From the NCBI RefSeq assembly GCF_014633365.1, contig NC_068343.1:27869307-27933306 (forward strand): a stretch of 64,000 bases of DNA. Reading direction: 5' to 3'. A program made the translations under genes and the position numbers. The stretch comes from Diospyros lotus. Its lineage: Eukaryota; Streptophyta; Magnoliopsida; Ericales; Ebenaceae. Below are positions 1 through 11,921 of this stretch, piece by piece (position 1 is the first letter of the stretch; every line of letters begins with the position of its first letter). The notes under the pieces were generated by a model. That model was not told the origin of the DNA, did not search any database, and saw nothing but the letters and a program-made list of their open reading frames with translations.

Positions 1-267
1 AATGTCCATTCTTGACATTGCTACGACTTGGGACGTTTAATGATGTCTATAAACTGTGATGCATCATCTCACATCTTTATAGATTATTCACAGTATACAT
101 CATATGGACTTCTATCTAGTTTCATTTGGTTATTACAATAATAACAAGAAACTAATAGAATGACTTCTTGTGAATTTGAATAACTCCTTATTCAAATAAT
201 AACATGATTACAATTGTCAGTGTACAACAGGCCCAATCTGATTGGGTCTAGAGCACCTACACTAACA
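1..267. repeat. Right end of a transposable element, probably an LTR
   Basis: AT-rich sequence with no coding potential, ending in ACTAACA immediately before G1 gag sequence resumes. The last 45 bases contain a short inverted repeat (CCCAAT/ATTGGG). The style resembles copia LTR ends, but the left end lies outside the window, so neither the family nor the TSD can be checked. It appears to have inserted into the gag region of G1. Confidence 0.4.
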
Positions 268-1180
268 AGAGGAACCTGATGCGGGTAAAAATAATTGAGA
301 TTGAGGAAGAAAGCAATGGTGGTAAGCCAGGAAGTTCAATGGCTCAACCTAAGGATGAGGGGAAATGCCCTCGTTGTAAAAGGAAACACCCTGGGAAAAG
401 ATGTGTCATAAGATGCTATGGATGTGGCAAAGAGGGTCACATCAGGAGGAACTGCCCCGAAGAGCAAAGGAATGCCCCAAGTTGGGTATCAAGAAAAGAT
501 TGTGTGCTACAATTGCGGGCAATCGGGGCATATCTTGCGAGAATGCCCAAAGAGGCAGAAAATGGAGCAACCGGGTGAAGGAGCCCAGAATGTTCCTCCA
601 GGCCGAGTGTACAATCTGACTTGTGAGGACGTTGAGGCCGATCCTGCAGTTATTGAAGGTACACTGTTCTTTTCGAATATTCCAATTCATGCTTTAATAG
701 ATCTAGGTGCTACGCATTCATTTGTTTCACATGCATCAGTAGAAAGTCTAAAGCTAGAACCTAGATAATTGGGTTATCAAATGGTAATAGCTACTCTTAT
801 GGGAACGACCCTAGAAACTGTGGTAGGTTGCCAAGGATGTATTTTCAACATAGAAGGAGAAAGTCTGAAGATAGACTTAGCAGTATTGGATATTCAAGAT
901 TTCGACGTGATCATAGGAATGGATTTCCTATCGATACATGAGGCTAAGGTGGATTCTAAGAATAAGTCAGTGAGCTTACACAAACCTAGCGGAGAATGGA
1001 TTATGTTTCAAGGCCAAAATAGTAAGAGTAAGAGAAAGCGTGGCATGACTTTGCAAGCATTGCAATCAACCAAACCTGAACCATGTAAGAAAAGTCTTGA
1101 GTTGGAATTAGTGACAATTGTGAATGAATACCCTGAGGTCTTTCCCGAAGATTTACTAGGATTACCTCCCCATAGAGAGA
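268..1180 (+). pseudogene. G1 chromovirus gag C-terminus and protease, degraded
   Basis: Partial Ty3/gypsy gag-protease. The gag part has a Cys-rich finger (CPRCKRKHPGKRC, about 366-404) and two CCHC knuckles, CYGCGKEGHIRRNC (414-455) and CYNCGQSGHILREC (505-546). The two knuckles lie in different frames, so a one-base frameshift falls between them. The retropepsin core follows in the second frame (ALIDLGATHSF, Asp codon at 700-702), then the flap and GMDFL segment near 918-935. A TAG at 766-768 interrupts the protease in frame. The active-site triplet reads DLG where relatives usually have DSG. The gag capsid part lies left of the window or was displaced by the repeat at 1-267. Normal role: particle core and polyprotein processing. 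Confidence 0.85.
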
Positions 1181-1673
1181 TTAAATTCTCAATAGACCTT
1201 ATACCAGGTACGCAGCCTATATCTATACCTCCGTACAAGATGGACCTAGCTGAGATGAGAGAGTTGAAGGAGCAATTACAGGACTTGACCGACAAAGGAT
1301 TCATTAGACCAAGTGTGTCACCTTGGGGAGCTTCGATACTTTTCGTAAAGAAGAAAGATGGTACCTTATGGATGTGTACTGATTACTGACAGTTGAATAA
1401 GGCAACCATAAAGAATAAGTACCCGCTACCTAGGATTGATGAACTATTTGACCAACTTTAAGGAGCTAGGGTATTTTCAAAGATAGACCTTCTGTCAGGG
1501 TACTACCAAATGAAGATCAAGCCGGAAGATGTACCTAAGACCACTTTCCAATCTCGGTATAGTCACTACAAATATTTGGTGATGCCATTCGGATTGACAA
1601 ATGCACCTGCTTCATTCATGGACTTGATGAACCGAACTTTTAGACCTTACTTGGACAAGTTCATGATAGTGTT
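1180..1673 (+). pseudogene. G1 reverse transcriptase, N-terminal part
   Basis: Same frame as the protease. Recognisable Ty3 RT fingers and palm: [22 protein letters not shown], then [22 protein letters not shown] and [14 protein letters not shown]. In-frame stops lie at 1387-1389 (TGA, in place of the Arg of DYRQLN) and at about 1459-1461 (TAA). The ORF runs into foreign DNA at 1674, just before the catalytic IDD motif. That motif resumes at 6591 after a 4.9-kb insertion. Non-functional. Confidence 0.9.
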
Positions 1674-2983
1674 TGTTGAGCCAACTTGCTCATATTAATT
1701 AAGTTTTGATGATTAACAAAAATATTTTTATGATATAAATGTATTTCTTTCTCATATAAAAAAATAAATTTATTTTGAATTAAAGGTGGATTGTCTTTAA
1801 ACATATTTCCTTCTTTTGATCATTTATGTTTCAAAAGTTTATGTTTGAATTTTCATTTATTGATAAAGGCTTTTATTACTTATGCAAAAAGTATATTTAT
1901 TTTGAATTAGAGAATTACTTTTATACATGTTTTCTCTTTCTCATACAAAAAGTAAATTTATTTTAAATCAAAGAGAATTGGTTTTAAACATGTTTTCTCT
2001 TACTCATGCAAAAAGTAAATTTATTTTGAATTAAATGAGATTGCTTTTAGACATGTTTTCTTGTTTTAATTATTTATGTCTCAAAAGCTTATATTTGAAT
2101 TTTCAAATTTTGATTTCTCATGTAAAAAGTAAATTTATTTTGAATTAAAGGTGAGACATGTTTTCTTATTGTTTGAAAAAACCAAAACATTTTTTGAATT
2201 TCAAACTCATATTAACCTTTTCTTTAGTGGCTAAAATGCTTATAAATACCTCCTCAAACTCATTTTTTTAGTATCCATTGCACATATTGCATATCCAAAA
2301 CTCCCAAAAGCTCTCAAGCTATTTTTCAAGCATTCCAAGGCTCTCAAAGGTTCATTGTTCATCTACCAAAGAGCCATAAGGCAAGAGGCAAAAGGTTCTT
2401 CAAGTCTTCTACGACAAATCTGAACTTCTCTATTTGAGGTTATAAATTTATTTATTTATTTAAATATTATTGTCTTGTATAATTTGTTCTTAATTTTTTA
2501 TTTATGTCCAAGTGTGAAAAAATTATTTGTAAATATTTAAATTATTATTGAGGATTGTATAAGTTTCTTAAATCCGTTAAAATCTAAGTGAATATAGTTT
2601 CCAAAATAAGCTAGGGAGAAAACCTTGGTGTAGTGGTTGTCTAGAACCTATTGTAATCTAGGTGTGTATCTAGTTTCCAATGTGAATTAGTATGAAAACC
2701 TTGGTGATTTTGATTTAGTGGAACCCCAAGGGTGGTTAGACCTTAGGAGAGTGGACTAGGTGTATGTGAAAACACCGAACCAGTATAAATTGTCTTGTGC
2801 CTCATTGTATTTATTTTTGTTATATCTTGTGGTTTACATTTATTATTAATCTCAAATATAATTTATTATATTTATCAAATATATATTTTTTAATAAAATC
2901 ATTAATCGAGAATATTTATTAAAATTGAGAAAAATTTTAATCACTCAATTCACCCCCTCTTAAGTGGCCATACCCTAAGGGAC
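1674..2983 (+). repeat. X element 5' LTR
   Basis: AT-rich LTR starting TGTTGAGCC. A direct-repeat motif (TCATGCAAAAAGTAAATTTATTTTGAATTA and variants) recurs about five times between 1755 and 2150. A TATA box (TTATAAATACC) lies near 2240, giving plus orientation. The final 300 bases reappear at 5514-6590. The expected CAACA terminus is altered here (TAAGA). Confidence 0.75.
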
Positions 2984-2988
2984 TAAGA

Positions 2989-5513
2989 AATTATTGAGAG
3001 TATAAATGGTATTTGATGAAGGGTATAGCCGAAATTATTGAAAGAAAGAGGCAGTAGGGCACACTATCGTAGTTTTAAGCGACCGAATCAACTGGAGGGA
3101 GTACCTCAGACCCTAAATAGCCAAGGAAAATGGCATAATATTGATGATTGATTTGAGTTATGATTTTTGGTGATGAAAGAAATTGGATTGGGAATACTTT
3201 TCGATACAGTTGTCGACCGGGTTGAGAAAATCGAACCGACGTAGGGATCATCCGAAAAGTCAATGGAGTATGTTAATAACCAATATTTTATGTATAGAAC
3301 AACCCTTAAGTGATTTCGGGTTGAAACAAATGGATTTAAGGTCAAATCGACTAGCCGGGCCAAAGTGTAATTTTCTAATTTTTCCCGAGGGAGGTCAAAA
3401 AGGTAATTTTTCAAGAGTTTCAATGGTGAAATGGATAATACAAATCTTGTGGGCCTTAATGGTAGTATTGGATAGATTAGGGGTGCATGAGAAAGGATAA
3501 AATGAGATTGAAAGAAACTGTGGGGGGTCAAAGTGTAATAAATGGAAGTTTCAATGTGAACACAACAACCAAATTTCGGCCGCCGCCTTCCACCGCACAT
3601 GGCCTTCGTTTCCGGTGATGGGATGGCTGAGGGATAGCTGGGGAAGGTGGTATACGATGTGGGGAGGTGTTGGGTGGTGGCCATTGGCCAAGAATGGCGG
3701 CGATGTGACCAGATTAGAAATCTGGCCAAGATTTTCGAAGCTATTTTCTCATGATTTAGGGCTATTCGATGGGATTAAAGGCTAGACTTGGGGATAAGGA
3801 GATAAGATCGATCGAAATTTGGTGGGTTTTGGCGTCGAAATTGGGTATAAATAGCTCCACCAAGGTCAAGGGTTTAAAAGAAAAATGGAGAAAAATAGCT
3901 TGTGCTTTGGCTTGAATCGAGCATCATTGATAAGGGGCTTTTGCTCCCCATAGAATGAGGGTCGTTTCTGGAGTTTTTGGTGCATGTTTTAAGCCGTTTT
4001 GAGGCGTGGCTAGAAAGTAAGGAGAGCGACGAGGCCAAACCTGTAACTGCCGATTTGGAAGCTTTTCTGGTGTCATTTCGGCCGAAAAGTTATACCATCG
4101 TGATCGACCAGTCGAGGGCTTGAAGGGGGTATGCTTAGATATTCCATCGGAGCTGTCGTCGTCGACTGGATATTTGGAGAAGATGGTAGCGCGTGGTTGC
4201 ATGTGCTAGCCTCCACTTGCACCCACGCGCTAGGCGCGTGACAAGGGGCAATTTGGTAATTTCAATTCCAATATTTTTAATTATTTATTATAGGATTTAT
4301 CATGTTGAAATATTTTGGAAAATATTTGAAGAAATAATTATTTTGGAATTATCAAGGTGAAAATTGGGAGAAAATAGAGGAAATTATGGAGAAATTAAGG
4401 AAAATAGATTTTAATGCTTCCTTAATTAAATATGATGTTTAGGGAGTATCGTGGCTCGAGGTTGAGTATAAGTTCAAAGGTTTGTAATTTGGCTCGCAAA
4501 TTGAGGCAGTGCACGAGGATCGAGATGATCCGAATACGTTTAAGGTGAGTGGTCTGACTCTAGTTTTACCCTTGCTTTGGAAATGTCTTGGTATAACTGT
4601 AGTGAGTTCAGGTGAGCAGTCTTACCAGAACTCGAGATGCTATGCTTATGCGTTTTAATCATGTATTCATGGCATCACTTGCATATTGATCATGTGGTAT
4701 ATTGCATCAACTGTTTTTACTTGCAAAAGAGTCGGTGCATGGCGTGTGATTTTCGTGTCATCGGGGCATTGATTTTCATGTCATTGTTGGGTCCGTATGG
4801 GACGAGATGGGGTCTTCTTGAGAATGGGACAAGGTTAATCTTGGTGAACAAGTGACACGGTAGGGCACTCGAGAGAGTAAGTATGTCGCGGCAAGGTCAA
4901 CCCCAACGGTGTGTGGAATGGATTTTTCATGGGAGGTTGAGTATGTCAGGGATATTTCTCAAGATAGACGTGTTGCATGTGGTCGTTGTCTTTGTATGCC
5001 ATGCTCGTATGTCTTTCATGCATTATATAAATTGTTTCATGCCGTCACTTAGATGTTTTGTCATCTAACATGGGTTATGCCCCTGGAACGTTCAATGTTC
5101 TAGCTAGGGACTGCTGCGAGGGAAAGGACATGGCTGGTTGAAGGTCAATGGTGCTTAGATTGATAGTCGTTGTAACCTTTTGGGGTTTAAGTATGTATTT
5201 CAGCTTGTGTATGAATAGTTGTATCATAATGTTGTTATCATTTGGGTTATCTGTATTACGTATTTTGTTATGGAAATACTATGTAAGAATCACGGTGTTT
5301 GATGTTAATGTATCCGTTGCGTTATGATATGTCTCGTTTAGTTGTTAAGATTATTAATCTTATTTGTTAAACGGGCAAGACTGGGGTTCTTGGGAGTCGT
5401 TGTCTACATGTGAAGATTGTCCTTGAAATCACCGCGCATGATGAACTTGGAAAAAAAAAAAGATTCCCAAAAATACCCTTATAGTTACACGCCTGGCGAC
5501 GCGGGGTGTTACA
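2989..5513 (+). repeat. Family-A LTR, 5' end unclear, nested in X
   Basis: Ends ...CGGGGTGTTACA. It shares long stretches with the G1 3' LTR (11922-16577) and with 35805-37182: the ACCGCACATGG block, the 'AAAAGAGTCGGTGCATGGCG' region near 4727, and the repeated GGTTATGCCCCTGGAACGTTCAATGTTC block near 5068. A TATA box (GTATAAATAGC) is near 3842. Open frames here are incidental. The left boundary with X is not a clean TG start. Confidence 0.7.
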
Positions 5514-5549
5514 GCTAGTGTGGAAACCTTGATGATTTTGATTTAGTGG

Positions 5550-6318
5550 TGATATACCCGGGAAGGCGAAGCAGATATATGATCAAATGTGGGCCCCAAT
5601 TTCGATGAGTTAAAGCGAAGATGGGTGATCGAAGAAGACCCACCCGGTTGAGCCGAGTGGGGGTCTACTCGGTTATGCCGAGTGGAGGGCCACTCGGTCA
5701 TGCCGAGTGGCCTCTTCTCCTTAAACTTGGCCATGCCGAGTGCCCCTTCGGATTAGCGATCCAGTCGAGTCCCCCCCGTCTCACCAGCCAAATGGGCCCC
5801 AAAATTTTCGGAATGGGCCACGAGAATCTCGCCGAAAATACCGTGAGGCCTCTCTCTCTCCTCCACTATAAATATGAGACCCCACCTTCATCTCAAGGTA
5901 CGCATTCTTGAGTATTTGAAGTACAATTTCTCATTTTCTCTCGAGATCTGACTCAAGCATCGGAGGGTTTATGCGGGGACCCCCACCCGCGTCCTAATGG
6001 TGCTCTCGTTTTGTAGGCCACTCATCATCAAGGCCATTCGTCACCAAGGCCACTCGTCACCAAGGCCACTCGTCATCAAGGCCACTCGATCACCAAGGCC
6101 ACTCGTCATCTTCAAGCCACTCGTCATCAAGGCCACTCGTCATCTTCAGGCCACTCGGTCATTTTAGGCCACCAGATCATTAGCTTTATCAGATTACCAG
6201 ATCTGGACCTTTACCAGATCCAATCGCTTGTCAAGATTCTCATTAGCAAAGACACGACTACTAAGACTCTTGTGTCTATCTGCAATTAAAAATAGATTGT
6301 TGTATTTTGGCAACAACA
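5550..6318 (+). mobile_element. Solo LTR, 769 bp (TSD AGTGG) with a 16-bp tandem array
   Basis: Starts TGATATACCC and ends CAACAACA, flanked by AGTGG at 5545-5549 and 6319-6323. Its U3 repeats the phrase GAGCCGAGTGG/ATGCCGAGTGG four times (5651-5735). A TATA box lies near 5865 (ACTATAAATATGAG). About nine copies of a 16-base unit follow it (6016-6175). No open frame is supported. Confidence 0.85.
6016..6175 (+). repeat. 16-bp tandem repeat (GGCCACTCGTCATCAA)
   Basis: About nine imperfect head-to-tail copies of GGCCACTCGTCATCAA with small indels (ATCTTCA variants). It lies downstream of the TATA box, so it would be in the transcribed R/U5 part of the solo LTR. Confidence 0.9.
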
Positions 6319-6590
6319 AGTGGAACCCCAAGGGTGGTTAGATCATAGGAGAGTGGACTAGGTGTACGTGAAGAAACCGAACCGCTATAAATTGTCTTGT
6401 GCCTAATTGTATTTATTTTTATTATATCTTGTGGCTTATATTTATTATTAATCTCAAATATAATTTATAATATTTATCAAATATATATTTTTCAATAAAA
6501 TCATTAATCAACAATATTTATTAAAATTGAGAAAAAATTTAATCACTTAATTCACCCCCTCTTGAGTGGCCATACCCTAAGGGACCAACA

Positions 6591-7370
6591 GTGTTCATAG
6601 ATGATATCCTAATATACTCTGCAAGTGAGAGTGAGCACGAAGAATATTTGAGGATAGTTATGCAGACCTTAAAGAACCATAAGCTGTACGCTATGTTCTC
6701 AAAATGAAAATTTTGGCTTACTCAGGTAGCGTTTCTTGGACATGTAATTTTTGCAGAAGGTATAGCTGTCGATCTAGAAAAAATAGAAGCAGTTCAGAAT
6801 TCGCAAGCACCCAAGACTATCGGAGAAATTCGAAGTTTTCTTGGACTAGCTGGATACTGCAGAAGATTCATGAAAGGATTCTCGAAGATATCTGCTCCAT
6901 TTACCCGATTGATGCAGAAGGAAGTCAAATTTGAATGGGACGAAAAGTGTGAGCAAGGCTTTCAAGAGCTTAAGGCACGATTGACCACGACACCGATTCT
7001 AGCAATGCCAATAGAGTCGGGAAAATATGTGGTGTATAGTGATGCTTCCGGAATGGGTTTGGGATGTGTTCTAATGCAAGACGAGAAGGCAATTGCTTAT
7101 GGATCCCTACAATTGAAGAGGCACGAGCAGAACTACCCAAACCACGACTTAGAGTTAGCAGCCATAATTTATGCCTTGAAGTTGTGGAGACATTATCTAT
7201 ACGGAGCACAGTTTGAGATTTTCATGGACCACAAAAGTCTGAAGTACATATTCTCTCAGAAGGAGTTAAATATGCGACAAATAAGATGGATGGAGTACTT
7301 GACAGATTACCATTGTATCATCTCCTACCATCCAGGGAAGGAAAACGTAGTTGCAAATGCTCTTAGCTGA
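6591..7370 (+). pseudogene. G1 reverse transcriptase C-terminus and RNase H
   Basis: Continues the RT interrupted at 1673. It starts at the catalytic [10 protein letters not shown], then [16 protein letters not shown], and the RNase H domain with [34 protein letters not shown] and [19 protein letters not shown]. Lesions: TGA near 6703 (before KFWL) and TGA at 7368-7370 in the ALSRRS linker. The residues after VEAI-like IEAVQN lack the usual Trp (WPxP becomes SQAP). Otherwise collinear with Tekay/Del-type chromoviruses. Confidence 0.9.
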
Positions 7371-7385
7371 AGAAGCTCAGAAATT

Positions 7386-8651
7386 GTGGCTAGCATGATG
7401 ATTAAGCAATGGAACATGATTGAAGAATTCAGTCATCTGACAGTAAGTGTCAAGCCTAAACCAATCAAAGGATATTTGAAAAATCTGACAATCCAACCTG
7501 ATGTGGTAAATCAAATCAAGTCAGCTCTTCAGACAAACGCAAGAAGAAGTCAATGGATAGACGAAAATGAACAAGTAAAGGCACTTGAATTCAGTTACCG
7601 TGATGGTATACTTCAATTCCAAGGAAGGACCTATGTGCCGAAAGATCAAGACCTGAGGCAAATTATCTTAAGAGAAGCTCATCGAGCTAGGTACACCATA
7701 CATCTAGGGTCCACAAAGATGTATAAGGATCTTAGGGAAATTTATTGGTGGCTTGGAATGAAAAAGGATGTGGCACGGTACGTGGCGTAATGCGATACTT
7801 GTCAGTGTATTAAAATTGAGCATCAGTGCCTAGGAGGGATGTTACAACCTATGGACATTCTAGAGTGGAAATGGGATCACATCACCATGGACTTTGTGAC
7901 CAATCTACCTTGAAGTCCCAAAGGAAACGATGCTATTTGGGTAATAGTGGATCGATTGACCAAGTTGGCGCATTTCTTGCCAATTAAGATAGGGCAACCG
8001 ACCCATGCTTTAGCTCAGCTATACATCGAGGAAATAGTTCAACTACATGGAATCCCTACAAGCATAGTGTTAGATCGAGACCCATGATTTACGTCAAGAT
8101 TTTGGAAAAGTTTCCAAAAGTGTATGGGAACACAGTTGAAGCTTAGCACAACTTATCATCCCCAAGCCGACGGACAGTCTGAGCAAACAATTCAGACACT
8201 TAAGGACATGTTGAGGGCATGCATTTTAGATTTCTCAGGAAGTTGGGAGAAACATCTACCACTGGTAGAATTCGATTACAACAACGGGCACCATAGTAGC
8301 ATTGGAATGGCCCCTTATGAGGCATTGTATAGGTAAAAATGCAAAACTCCACTCTGCTGGGTAGAAACCGGAGAAACGAGATTGATTGGAATCGAGAAGT
8401 TCAAACTACTACTGAAAGGATCAAAAGAATTCAGGAGAAAATGAGAACAAGTCAAAGTCGACAAAAGTCGTATGCCGACCAACGAAGACGAAACTTGGAA
8501 TTCTTGATCGGTGATAAGGTATATTTGAAAGTTTCCCCATTCAAATCAGTGATTAGAGGGAAAAGGAAGGGGGAATTAAACCCAAGATATATCGGTCCAT
8601 ATGAAATTTCAGAGAAAATTGGATCGGCGGCTTACATATTAGCTTTACTTG
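7386..8651 (+). pseudogene. G1 integrase, N-terminal and catalytic part
   Basis: Zinc-binding H-H-C-C region (HRARYTIHLGSTKMYKDLR... CDTC), catalytic-core segments WDHITMDFVTNLP, LDRDP and [15 protein letters not shown], then the GPY/F-like segment NPRYIGPYEISEKIGSAAY. Stops at about 7788 (TAA), 7912 (TGA) and 8086 (TGA, in place of Arg in RDPRFTS) and 8335 (TAA), plus a frameshift near 8395. Interrupted at 8652 by a solo LTR; the frame resumes at 11595. Confidence 0.88.
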
Positions 8652-11594
8652 TGTGACGCCCTGTTCCCACTTACGGGTGCCACTCGTGAACAATTACCCT
8701 AATTGTCCACCTACCTGGCCTTTGGTGAAGAGCGAACCATTTTTCAAGACGAAACGCCCTAGGTGGGAACTAGGCTCGTCCTTCCCTTCCCTCATCCCCA
8801 GGATTCACTAACAAAATTAGGCTTTAACCACACCGTATTTGGTTGAAAAGAAAACTCACGAAGATGCCCAACCGTCATTTTCTTATTTATATTTAATTCT
8901 TTTTCCATCCAAGAATTTTACCGGACTCCATAAAAATCACCATTTAAATCAATCCATTGATTGATTAAAAATTTTGGAGGAAAAACTCAAAAATTTTATT
9001 TTTTCAAAATTCGACATTCATCTCCAAAAAATGCCCGAAAAATCCCTTTATTTTGAAAATTCCTTCGGGGCCCAAAATTAATTAAGAAATGCCCCAAACC
9101 CCCCCAAAATTCCAATGTTTTGAAAAAAAATGGCCGGCGAGGCCTACTGGTGCGCGGGGTCCCGCTGTGCGCTGGTAACGCGGGCTGGCCGAGCGCCGCG
9201 TGCGATGGCCGCGCATGCCCCGCGCGCGCGGCCCTACCCGCGGGTGGGGCTGCTGCCACCTGCTACAACTTTATTTTTTTTTCCTTTGGGCTTTAAACCC
9301 ATATTTTCCAGAAATATACATACACTAAATACAAATCACAATTATACCATTTGCCTCATTTTTTTCATAAATAAGGCTTACACCACCTCTTTGATGATTA
9401 CACAACATACCTCAAAATTTCCTCCCATTTCACACATGAGCCTTACATAACCTATTGTTGCTCACGTAACAACCTCCAAATATAAATACTACACATGATC
9501 AAATACAACAAATAGGCTTTCCTAAGCCATAAGGTCACAAATGAAATAATCACATGCCTAGGCTTCTTTAAGCCATAAATTTACAACAAAAGAATGATAC
9601 ACCATGAGCTTCCACCACAAGCTTGCAACTTTTCCTTTTTTCCTTTGACATAAGAACAACCTACAAGGGGAGGATAAAACCTCATGAGCCACAAAGCTCA
9701 ATAAGGGTGCAACGAACATAAGTATGAACAAAACCATAATATGTGATGCCAAATGCATGTATGCAACATGGTTAGGGCTCCCACATCCTCACAACCACCT
9801 TGGTTTGAGGCTTTAAACTACCCTACCCCACACAACCTCATGGCCATAGGTCCTTGAGCACAAACAACTTGCCAATGCACACACTCAAAGTTTAAATACA
9901 TGCTTACAACTTTGCAAAGCCACCATCCTATGGGGCTATCCCTTACCTCATTCTTTTCTTTAAAGTTTCAAGAATCTCCTAGCTTCATTTCCCACTCTTC
10001 TCCTTAAGAGCTCCTTAAAACAAAAATTTAAAGAAGCTAAGCTACCATTAAAAGAAATGAAAGGAACTTACACACTATCCTAAGGAAGAATACTTACATT
10101 CTTCTTTTTCTTCTTTCCTTTCCTTATTCTCTTCATTATTTCCTTTCTTTTTCATTTCTTTCGCCAAATGGCCAAAGGAAGACAAGACTTCCTTACTTGC
10201 CATTTTATACTAGGCCTCCATATTTCAAGAATAAATCTAGGCCATTCACTAAAAGCACAATCCCTGTGCTTAAGGGAGACTTAATCTCAACCATCCATTT
10301 CAAATAAACCCATCCTTTTTCTTAGAGAAAACACAAGAAAGCACAATCCATGTGCTCCTTTCTTTTTAAATCCAAGCCTTTGTATTTTCAAGAACCATCC
10401 ACCACCCTTGGATCAAGTCCCATAAATAGATTTCTTTTCTATTTATTTAATTTGGACTAATTTCAAGACAAGCCTTGAAAGACATAATCACTTTCTTTTC
10501 CATTAAAGAATTTTTCTCCAATTTCACACCATTAATGGATGACTAATTTCTTTTATTTCCCATTTTCTTTTTAGGCAACAACATCATGGCTTGCATTTAA
10601 TGCTTGAAAGACCATTAATTCACCAATTTGAATTTCATTTAAATGCCTATTCTTGATTCACAAGATTATGCCATGTGTCACTAACCACCATCTCCCAATT
10701 TATCATTTCTTTTTGGATTTTCTTCACTTTTCAAGAGGAGATCTCAGCCTTCAAATTAAAGCACAATCCAAGTGCTTGGCTAGGATTTAATCCTAGCCTT
10801 CCACCCTTTTTAACTCATGATCTCCACCATTCAAAAAAATCAATTTAAAAAAAAAAAAAGAGATTCCTTAATTGAGTTGGCAATCCATGCCAACTTGAAG
10901 GATTTTATCTCATCCATTAGATCACTTTATTTTCCAAGAATAATCCTCCACCCTTGGATCATCTTGAATTTCCATTCCCTTTCACATTTAGTTAAATCTC
11001 ATATTTTCCAAGGCATTAATGGTGACCATTTACCATTTTCTTTTGGATTTTCTTTAATCCATATAATCATGCTTCTCATTAAATGCTTGAAAGACCAATT
11101 TCAATTCTTTTGCATTTAATTTAATCTCTCCATTTATACTTAAACAAGACTTTGCCAAGTGTCATCCCTAGACACTAACCTTGGCTTCCAAGTTTCCATC
11201 TTATCCATCCATGTGGCATTACCACATTTATTCACTAATTTAGGGAGAAATAATTATTTTCACAAATAATTAAATATCCACCAATTTCCCAATATTCCAT
11301 AACTAAATTCCTTTATGGAATTAATTCCAAAATATCCTTTGTGAATTTATTAACCCCATATATCTCCACATAAATAAAAATTCGGATTTAATTCACTTAC
11401 ACACCTAATTCCACATAGGAATTATTTCCAATTTACCAAAATACCCTTTATTGGATTTCACTGTCCAAATTACCAAAATACCCCTCTCATAGGGCACCCT
11501 CATTCTCAAGGATCCATCACCTTCTCAAGGGTATTTTTGGAAATTTCACACTTTCTTTCTTATTCTCTTAACACCGGTTACACCGGGTGTTACA
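8652..11594. mobile_element. Solo LTR, 2943 bp (TSD ACTTG), in G1 integrase
   Basis: Starts TGTGACGCCC and ends GGGTGTTACA, flanked by ACTTG at 8647-8651 and 11595-11599. Excision restores ALLVALSNIHNVFHVS of the host integrase. No retroviral domain inside. Orientation is uncertain: a TATA-like CTAGTATAAAATGG read on the minus strand near 10200-10215 favours minus. A GC-rich island sits at 9127-9255, and tracts of the form 'CATTAA..CTTGAAAG..' recur through 10500-11110. Short open frames here look incidental. Confidence 0.82.
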
Positions 11595-11883
11595 ACTTGT
11601 GGCGTTATCAAACATCCACAACGTATTTCACGTGTCCCAATTACGGAAGCACGAGACGGATCCTACGCAAGTACTTCGAAATAAGACCATCGAGATACGA
11701 AATGATCTAACTTACCTTGAGAAGCCAATTTGAATCTTAGATCAAAGGGATCAGGTCTTAAGAAACAAGGTTATTCCATTGGTAAAAGTGCTATAGAGTA
11801 ACCATGACGAAGAAGAAGCCACCTAGGAATGCGAAGAAGTGATGAAAATTTCTTATCCACATTTATTTAACTTTGAAAGTTAG
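11595..11883 (+). pseudogene. G1 integrase C-terminus with chromodomain-like tail
   Basis: Reads ALSNIHNVFHVSQLRKHETDP, then NDLTYLEKPI-x-ILDQRDQVLRNKVIPLVKVL-x-SNHDEEEAT-x-ECEEVMKISYPHLF, with stops in place of Arg/Trp codons. The tail matches the chromodomain region seen intact in G2 (22421-23344). It ends with TAG at 11881-11883. The family places this tail at the end of pol, where it guides insertion into heterochromatin. Confidence 0.82.
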
Positions 11884-11907
11884 TGATTTTGAGGACGAAA
11901 TTCCTTT

Positions 11908-11921
11908 TTAGAGGGGGAGGA
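11908..11921 (+). promoter_or_regulatory. Polypurine tract of G1
   Basis: Purine run AGAGGGGGAGGA immediately before TGTAATGCC, the first bases of the 3' LTR. It primes plus-strand DNA synthesis in LTR retrotransposons and fixes the start of the LTR. Confidence 0.8.

Larger units (their letters stand above)
1674..6590 (+). mobile_element. LTR composite 'X' inserted in the G1 RT gene (TSD GTGTT)
   Basis: Starts TGTTGAGCC, ends GACCAACA, and is flanked by GTGTT at 1669-1673 and 6591-6595. Removing it rejoins the RT reading frame exactly at VFIDD. It consists of a 5' LTR (1674 to about 2983), a family-A LTR fragment (about 2989-5513) and a left-truncated 3' LTR (5514-6590) that is itself broken by a 769-bp solo LTR. 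No coding domain remains. The missing internal region suggests deletion after insertion. Confidence 0.85.
5514..6590 (+). repeat. X element 3' LTR remnant
   Basis: Corresponds to roughly the last 300 bases of the X LTR (compare 2682-2983), interrupted by the solo LTR at 5550-6318. It ends CAACA at the TSD. The first kilobase or so of this LTR is missing. Confidence 0.75.

Noticed and set aside
6016..6175. CRISPR-like array
   Set aside because: 16-bp head-to-tail repeats without spacers; a minisatellite in an LTR.
9130..9450. GC-rich 106-codon frame
   Set aside because: Lies in a solo LTR, is Ala/Arg-rich from base composition, and overlaps an equal frame on the other strand.
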